NCBI GenBank assembly: GCA_964035545.1
Contig: CAXIUT010000134.1
Coordinates: 1-64,000, forward strand
Direction of reading: 5' to 3'
DNA length: 64,000 nt
Source: Bugula neritina
Lineage: Eukaryota; Bryozoa; Gymnolaemata; Cheilostomatida; Bugulidae
Shown here: one piece after another, positions 56,463-64,000 of the stretch
How the letters are laid out: every line of letters begins with the position of its first letter
Numbering within the stretch: the first letter of the stretch is position 1
Translations under genes and position numbers: made by a program
The notes under the pieces: model-generated
The model's database searches: none
What the model saw: the letters and a program-made list of their open reading frames with translations, nothing else
What the model was told of the DNA's origin: nothing

Positions 56463-58556
56463 TATGCTGCATTTTTTTTTGTCAATTTATGCAAATCCTA
56501 CGCATGTATAATAAATATGGCTATAATTGTAAAGTTTTTTTTAACTTTTGTTCAACAGTAAGACAACATACATGCATAATACTTAGCTACTGAACACTGG
56601 GCTAAACTTTAAATTGATCTTATAGAATACAATGTACTTAAAATAATCATATGTGAATTAGAGAAACTGGAAGTACAACTGCTGCACTATAGACAGACCT
56701 TTACTGACAAGACTGCAAAGTGAAGTGATTTAGCTGAAGAAATTAACTCTGCCAAACAAACAAAGAATTATGTTGTGCTGAGGCATTGTCAATAGATTGT
56801 AACATAGTGAGATGATTCAGCTAAGTGCTAATGTAAAACAGGGAACATTATATTGGCAGAAATCCAATAGATTGCCAATTTGTGCGAGAGGGTACTATAT
56901 GTTATTGTGATAGCGCAGAGCGGCAAACGTACTAGGAATGTTATAATTAGTCACAGGAGCGTAGCTAGAACCACCATATGAAGAATTTAGATAATTGCAG
57001 TGAAACTTGCAAAATGGTGTATGTTTTTACCAAATTGTGAAGAGCATAAACAGAATTTCAAAAAACAAAGAAAGTATATTAGAGAAAACATATTAAGGAA
57101 TGTCAAGTTTAACTTTTAGACTTTATAAAATGAATCCCCTGTGCTACAGCAGTGGAACATGGAGGGTGTAAAATTTTACTTATTATGCAACAACGTTCTC
57201 AGAAAATTTTTTATTGAAAAATTAAAAAAGTATATGAAAGAGGAATGCAAGAGCTATCTTTTCATGTAAAATTTGTTAATGTGAGACAAAAACTGTTCGA
57301 GCTATCCCCTGGAAACCGTTTATATATAACATAAAGCAGTGCCTGAATGTGGAAAGTAATGACCTTAAACTAACTGTGTGGCACATACTGAGATCGATAT
57401 GTGCCATGAATTGTGTTAGTTTATATGCATGGCGTATGGCATGGCGACATAGTCACAAGAGTTTGTTATGCAAGTGCAGGCTAAAAAATAATATTCTATA
57501 TAATAAAAAAGTGTTATAAGTTATTTTATTGCAAATAAATGGTATGTGATAATAAATTGCATAGCATAGCAAAAAATGCTGCACATGTATAGTTACCACT
57601 AATCAAAAATATTAAATTATATTCATATATTTTAAATAGCATGCATGAATGCAAGATTTTAACTCAAATGTGAAACAAATTTTACTATAGTGTTGTATTT
57701 CAATGGGTTACAGATATTTACTAAAATGTCAAAAATTATAGGTCGACTCAATTTTCATCTGTGCCATTTGCTCATTTTCTAAATTCTACGTAATAATTTA
57801 TATGTGCATCTATAGGTGTGAAATAGAATGGTTACATGTGCCTGTACAACTGGTAAAAGTATAGTAAAACAAGAAAAGAATTAATGTTTACAAGCAAATA
57901 AATTACTATTGAAATTCAATTTTGGGCATTATAAAGCTTTCCATATGCAATATTGTTTTACATTTATTCATATGCCAAAAATTATTTATATATATATATT
58001 TCTTAAAATTATATTTTCTCTCATCAGCTTGAAAATTGTTTTTTTATATAAAAGAGTTTGAGAGTTTATATTAATAAACCAAAAACTGTTATAACATTTT
58101 AATTTTTTACAAGAGTGTATGAATTATGGTGGCATTCAGTCTGCAAAACTATTATTTAATGAGAAGACAATTATGTTTTAATCATGCAGATAGATTCAAG
58201 GAGTTATAAACATATATGAATTGAAATAGAGTGAGAAGACAATTATGCTTCAAGTAAAACTATAAGACCAAGTTCCTATCCAATAGATACAGTGATATGA
58301 GCCTTTCTCTAGAACAAAGTCTAAAAGGAGTGGATTTATATCAAAAAGTCAGACCTGCATCTATTAAGATTTTTCATTCAAAAGTGATAAATTTTGTTAA
58401 TTTTTATTCATAACTCATAGCTTTTGAAATATTTTGGAAGAAAATATTTTTTCAAAATACAGTTACTGCTAAGAATATCTGTATTGATATCACCCCTAAC
58501 TTTATCCACCACTTGTTCTAATTGCTATAATCATCACCTAGCCAATGAAATTAAAC

Positions 58557-58574
58557 TGGCTGTAGCTACAGCCA
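58557..58574. repeat. Perfect 18-bp palindrome near the right end of the island
   Basis: TGGCTGTAG is followed directly by its reverse complement CTACAGCCA. It lies 140 bp inside the right end, beside the CpG-containing GCGCCTCGTTAGGCG. It could be a subterminal protein-binding site of the element. Confidence 0.6.
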
Positions 58575-58705
58575 ATCAATTACTCATAACGATTGCGCCT
58601 CGTTAGGCGAACATTGATGACCATTTCTATATAACTCAATACAAAGCCCATTACCACTGATTGACCCGAAGTTCTCTACGACTTCTATAGTGGTATAGGA
58701 TAATA

Positions 58706-58714
58706 GATATACTG
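58706..58714 (-). repeat. Right terminal inverted repeat (imperfect)
   Basis: Read inward on the minus strand this end is CAGTATATC. It pairs with the left end at seven of nine bases. The first four bases, CAGT, are identical. Confidence 0.4.
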
Positions 58715-58722
58715 ATTAGAAT
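58715..58722 (+). repeat. Target-site duplication, right copy
   Basis: ATTAGAAT follows the island's final ACTG and runs straight into ATATAGTATC, as expected for the resumed monomer. Deleting one copy together with the island restores a normal 23-bp monomer. Confidence 0.85.
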
Positions 58723-61700
58723 ATATAGTATCATAGTATTAGAATATATAGTATCATAGTATTAGAATATAGAGTATCATAGTATTAGAGTATAGAGTAT
58801 CATAGTATTAGAATAATTATATAGTATCATAGTATTAGAATATATAGTATCATAGTATTAGTATATATAGTATCATAGTATTAGAATATATAGTATCATA
58901 GTATTAGAATATATAGTATCATAGTATTAGAGTATAGAGTATCATAGTATCAGAATATATAGTATCTTAGTATTAGAGTATATAGTATCATAGTATTAGA
59001 GTATATAGTATTATAGTATTAGAATATATAGTACCATAGTATTAGAATATATAGTATCATAGTATTAGAATATAGAGTATCATAGTATTAGAATATATAG
59101 TATCATAGTATTAGAATATAGAGTATCATAGTATTAGAATATAGAGTATCATAGTATTAGAATAATTATATAGTATCATAGTATTAGAGTATATAGTATC
59201 ATAGTATTAGAATATATAGTATCATAGTATTAGAGTATATAGTATCATAGTATTAGAATATATAGTACCATAGTATTAGAATATATAGTGTCATAGTATT
59301 AGAGTATATAGTATCATAGTATTAGAATATATAGTATCATAGTATTAGAGTATATAGTATCATAGTATTAGAGTATATAGTATCATAGTATTAGAATATA
59401 TAGTATCATAGTATTACAATATAGAGTATCATAGTATTAGAATATATAGTATCATAGTATTAGAATATATAGTATCATAGTATTAGAATATATAGTATCA
59501 TAGTATTAGAGTATATAGTATCATAGTATTAGAATATATAGTATCATAGTATTAGAATATATAGTATCATAGTATTAGAATATATAGTATCATAGTATTA
59601 GAATATATAGTATCATACTATTAGAATATATAGTATCATAGTATTAGAGTATATAGTATCATAGTATTAGAATATATAGTATCATAGTATTAGAATATAT
59701 AGTATCATAGTATTAGAATATATAGTATCATAGTATTAGAATATATAGTATCATACTATTAGAATATATAGTATCATAGTATTAGAGTATATAGTATCAT
59801 AGTATTAGAATATATAGTATCATAGTATTAGAATATATAGTATCATAGTATTAGTATATATAGTATCATACTATTAGAATATATAGTATCATAGTATTAG
59901 AGTATATAGTATCATAGTATTAGAATATATAGTATCATAGTATTAAAATATATAGTATCATAGTATTAGAATATATAGTATCATAGTATTAGAATATATA
60001 GTATCATACTATTAGAATATATAGTATCATAGTATTAGAGTATATAGTATCATAGTATTAGAATATATAGTATCATAGTATTAGAATATATAGTATCATA
60101 GTATTAGTATATATAGTATCATAGTATTAGAATATAGAGTATCATAGTATTAGAATATATAGTATCATAGTATTAGAATATATAGTATCATAGTATTAGA
60201 ATATATAGTATCATAGTATTAGAATATATAGTATCATACTATTAGAATATATAGTATCATAGTATTAGAGTATATAGTATCATAGTATTAGAATATATAG
60301 TATCATAGTATTAGAATATATAGTATCATAGTATTAGAATATATAGTATCATAGTATTAGAGTATATAGTATCATAGTATTAGAATATATAGTATCATAG
60401 TATTAGAATATATAGTATCATTGTATTAGAATATATAGTATCATAGTATTAGAATATATAGTATCATACTATTAGAATATATAGTATCATAGTATTAGAG
60501 TATATAGTATCATAGTATTAGAATATATAGTATCATAGTATTAGAATATATAGTATCATAGTATTAGAATATATAGTATCATAGTATTAGGATATATAGT
60601 ATCATACTATTAGAATATATAGTATCATAGTATTAGAGTATATAGTATCATAGTATTAGAATATATAGTATCATAGTATTAGAGTATATAGTATCATAGT
60701 ATTAGAATATATAGTATCATAGTATTAGAATATATAGTATCATAGTATTAGAGTATATAGTATCATAGTATTAGAATATATAGTACCATAGTATTAGAAT
60801 ATATAGTATCATAGTATTAGAATATATAGTATCATAGTATTAGAATATATAGTATCATAGTATTAGAGTATATAGTATCATAGTATTAGAATATATAGTA
60901 TCATAGTATTAGAATATATAGTATCATAGTATTAGAATATATAGTATCATAGTATTAGAATATATAGTATCATAGTATTAGAATATAGAGTATCATAGTA
61001 TTAGAGTATATAGTATCATAGTATTAGAGTATATAGTATCATAGTATTAGAATATATAGTATCATAGTATTAGAATATATAGTATCATAGTATTAGAATA
61101 TATAGTATCATAGTATTAGAGTATATAGTATCATAGTATTAGAATATATAGTATCATAGTATTAGAATATATAGTATCATAGTATTAGAATATATAGTAT
61201 CATAGTATTAGAATATATAGTATCATACTATTAGAATATATAGTATCATAGTATTAGAGTATATAGTATCATAGTATTAGATTATATAGTATCATAGTAT
61301 TAGAATATATAGTATCATAGTATTAGAATATATAGTATCATAGTATTAGAATATATAGTATCATACTATTAGAATATATAGTATCATAGTATTAGAGTAT
61401 ATAGTATCATAGTATTAGAAGATATAGTATCATAGTATTAGAGTATATAGTATCATAGTATTAGAATATATAGTATCATAGTATTAGAATATATAGTATC
61501 ATAGTATTAGAATATATAGTATCATAGTATTAGAATATATAGTATCATACTATTAGAATATATAGTATCATAGTATTAGAGTATATAGTATCATAGTATT
61601 AGAATATATAGTATCATAGTATTAGAATATATAGTATCATAGTATTAGAATATATAGTATCATAGTATTAGAATATATAGTATCATACTATTAGAATATA

Positions 61701-63800
61701 TAGTATCATAGTATTAGAGTATATAGTATCATAGTATTAGAATATATAGTATCATAGTATTAGAATATATAGTATCATAGTATTAGAGTATATAGTATCA
61801 TAGTATTAGAATATATAGTATCATAGTATTAGAATATATAGTATCATAGTATTAGAATATATAGTATCATAGTATTAGAGTATATAGTATCATAGTATTA
61901 GAATATATAGTATCATAGTATTAGAATATATAGTATCATAGTATTAGAATATATAGTATCATAGTATTAGAATATATAGTATCATAGTATTAGAATATAT
62001 AGTATCATACTATTAGAATATATAGTATCATAGTATTAGAGTATATAGTATCATAGTATTAGAATATATAGTATCATAGTATTAGAGTATATAGTATCAT
62101 AGTATTAGAATATATAGTATCATAGTATTAGAATATATAGAGTATCATAGTATTAGAATATATAGAGTATCATAGTATTAGAATATATAGTATCATAGTA
62201 TTAGAGTATATAGTATCATAGTATTAGAGTATATAGTATCATAGTATTAGAATATAGAGTATCATAGTATTAGAATATATAGTATCATAGTATTAGAATA
62301 TATAGTATCATAGTATTAGAGTATATAGTATCATAGTATTAGAATATATAGTATCATAGTATTAGAATATATAGTATCATAGTATTAGAATATATAGTAT
62401 CATAGTATTAGAATATATAGTATCATACTATTAGAATATATAGTATCATAGTATTAGAGTATATAGTATCATAGTATTAGAATATATAGTATCATAGTAT
62501 TAGAATATATAGTATCATAGCATTAGAGTATATAGTATCATAGTATTAGAATATATAGTATCATAGTATTAGAATATATAGTATCATAGTATTAGAATAT
62601 ATAGTATCATAGTATTAGAGTATATAGTATCATAGTATTAGAATATATAGTATCATAGTATTAGAATATATAGTATCATAGTATTAGAATATATAGTATC
62701 ATAGTATTAGAATATATAGTATCATACTATTAGAATATATAGTATCATAGTATTAGAGTATATAGTATCATAGTATTAGAATATATAGTATCATAGTATT
62801 AGAGTATATAGTATCATAGTATTAGAGTATATAGTATCATAGTATTAGAGTATATAGTATCATAGTATTAAAATATATTGTATCATAGTATTAGAGTATA
62901 TAGTATCATAGTATTAGAATATATAGTACCATAGTATTAGTATATATAGTATCATAGTATTAGAATATATAGTATCATAGTATTAGAATATATAGTATCA
63001 TAGTATTAGAATATATAGTATCATACTATTAGAATATATAGTATCATAGTATTAGAGTATATAGTATCATAGTATTAGAATATATAGTATCATAGTATTA
63101 GAATATATAGTATCATAGTATTAGAGTATATAGTATCATAGTATTAGAATATATAGTATCATAGTATTAGAATATATAGTATCATAGTATTAGAATATAT
63201 AGTATCATAGTATTAGAGTATATAGTATCATAGTATTAGAATATATAGTATCATAGTATTAGAATATATAGTATCATAGTATTAGAATATATAGTATCAT
63301 AGTATTAGAATATATAGTATCATACTATTAGAATATATAGTATCATAGTATTAGAGTATATAGTATCATAGTATTAGAATATATAGTATCATAGTATTAG
63401 AGTATATAGTATCATAGTATTAGAGTATATAGTATCATAGTATTAGAGTATATAGTATCATAGTATTAGAATATATAGTATCATAGTATTAGAATATATA
63501 GAGTATCATAGTATTAGAATATATAGTATCATAGTATTAGAATATATAGTATCATAGTATTAGAATATATAGTATCATAGTATTAGAATATATAGTATCA
63601 TAGTATTAGAATATATAGTATCATAGTATTAGAATATATAGAGTATCATAATATTAGAATATATAGTATCATAGTATTAGAGTATATAGTATCATAGTAT
63701 TAGAGTATATAGTATCATAGTATTAGAATATAGAGTATCATAGTATTAGACTATAGAGTATCATAGTATTAGAATATATAGTATCATAGTATTAGAATAT
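58715..63800 (+). repeat. 23-bp AT-rich satellite array, right part
   Basis: This is the same 23-bp monomer in the same orientation as the left array (about 221 monomers). It opens with ATTAGAAT and continues in the higher-order phase in which the left array stopped. From about 59160 to at least 61420 it carries the same rare variants as 17452-19711 (GTGTC, GATTATAT, GAAGATAT). The offset is 41,708 bp, rising to 41,710 bp after a 2-bp deletion found only in the left copy. It ends abruptly at 63800 against GC-richer unique sequence. Confidence 0.98.
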
Positions 63801-63803
63801 CCA

Positions 63804-63998
63804 CTAGAGTTGCCCCACCTTTCGCAACACCTTGGCCTGCACACTCTCAGAGAAAGGGTTGCTGGGATCAATGAAGACAGTGGTGTTCAGCATAGCCTCG
63901 GTGAGCTCCGGGGGTTGATAGAACGTCGTATCCACCACTGGCGTCATTCTCTGTAACATCAGATCTGATTTCACCATGTCATCCGCTCCAGCCGCCAT
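63804..63998 (-). CDS. First coding exon of an unrecognised gene, cut by the window edge
   Basis: On the minus strand AGATGGCGG gives a good start context at 63998. It is followed by 64 open codons (MAAGADDMVKSD, later TTVFIDPSNPFSESVQ) and TAG at 63804-63806. The GC content and balanced residues differ sharply from the satellite beside it, so this is very likely real coding sequence. A donor-like GAAAG/GTGGGG at 63819/63818 suggests the exon ends at 63819 after VLRK and that the satellite lies in the following intron. The in-frame TAG would then be intronic. The 5' end, including any upstream frame, is beyond the window. The family is not recognised. Confidence 0.6.
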   Translation of the reverse strand: MAAGADDMVKSDLMLQRMTPVVDTTFYQPPELTEAMLNTTVFIDPSNPFSESVQAKVLRKVGQL

Positions 63999-64000
63999 CT

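Larger units (their letters stand above)
54821..57112 (-). repeat. Large inverted repeat, right arm
   Basis: Reverse-complement partner of 51839-53870. It is about 260 bp longer overall: it gains about 373 bp at 54897-55269 and lacks the 56-bp duplication and some other short stretches of the left arm. Matching landmarks include GCGAGAGGGTACTATATGTT near 56882 and CAGACCTTTACTGACAAGAC near 56694. About 950 bp separate the arms. Confidence 0.85.
38635..58714. mobile_element. 20,080-bp insertion in the satellite with 8-bp target-site duplication
   Basis: The island is bounded on both sides by the same 8 bases of satellite, ATTAGAAT, and the higher-order repeat phase is continuous across it. 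The intact copy near 34546 shows the uninterrupted target. The last marker before the break is at 37772. In an intact unit the next 27-bp marker lies 951 bp farther on, so 88 bases should separate the break from it. In the right array it lies at 58811, 88 bases after 58723. Reading inward, the ends are CAGTGCATC on the left and CAGTATATC on the right, with 7 of 9 bases matching. An 8-bp duplication and YAG-type ends suit hAT (also P-like) DNA transposons. No transposase is recognisable, and the island carries predicted exons, a large inverted repeat and SINEs. It could be a giant non-autonomous or decayed element. Confidence 0.8.
57113..58714. other. Right end of island, no gene seen
   Basis: AT-rich unique sequence with no splice-supported open frame. 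An inverted repeat GGCACATA/TATGTGCC with a 10-base loop lies at 57380-57405. A fragment at 57361-57378 repeats the arm-end word CCTTAAACTAACTGTG. The 60-codon frame 58424-58606 is not supported. CpG content rises in the last 150 bases, as at the left end of the island. Confidence 0.5.

Noticed and set aside
51839-57112. Hairpin-read or assembly artefact explaining the inverted repeat
   Set aside because: The arms differ by many substitutions, a private 56-bp duplication and a 373-bp insertion. An artefact would give near-identical arms.
38635-58714. Polinton/Maverick or retroviral origin of the island
   Set aside because: Those families leave 6-bp or 4-6-bp target duplications and have long terminal repeats. 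Here the duplication is 8 bp, there are no long terminal repeats, and no polymerase, integrase or capsid frames are visible.

Overview
The window is eukaryotic, most likely from an AT-rich invertebrate animal. The evidence is spliceosomal-looking exons with GT/AG borders and matching phases, tRNA-derived SINE heads, a MITE-like hairpin and a very large satellite. I cannot name the species. No bacterial-style genes, rRNA genes, intact tRNA genes or CRISPR arrays are visible.

Layout: (1) 1-38634 is one uninterrupted satellite array with a 23-bp monomer (about 1,680 monomers, about 83% AT). Marker monomers show that it is organised in higher-order repeats of 4,087 bp, with a 4,231-bp tandem duplication and a 1,043-bp internal duplication. 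(2) 38635-58714 is a 20,080-bp non-satellite island. (3) 58715-63800 is the same satellite again. (4) 63801-64000 is a GC-richer stretch that looks like the first coding exon of an unrelated gene on the minus strand.

The main result is how the island sits in the satellite. The 8 bases ATTAGAAT end the left array (38627-38634) and also begin the right array (58715-58722). The higher-order repeat resumes at exactly the base where it stopped: the next 27-bp marker monomer is expected 88 bases after the break and is found there. This is the footprint of a single 20,080-bp insertion with an 8-bp target-site duplication, as made by hAT- or P-like DNA transposases. Both ends of the island begin with CAGT reading inward. 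No transposase is recognisable, so the island looks like a giant non-autonomous or decayed element carrying cargo.

Cargo, left to right: a predicted minus-strand multi-exon gene (42584 down to 39231) with a terminal exon, a poly(A) signal and a 0.6-kb (AGT/AGC)n repeat in its last intron; a low-complexity zone (43.9-45.9 kb); a predicted plus-strand multi-exon gene (46537-49512, with an alternative end at 50716) that carries a one-base shift at an A-run; a diverged 2-kb inverted repeat (51839-53870 against 54821-57112) whose two arms share a SINE; and a quiet AT-rich right end. I recognise neither predicted gene. Most other open frames in the island are short and chance-like.
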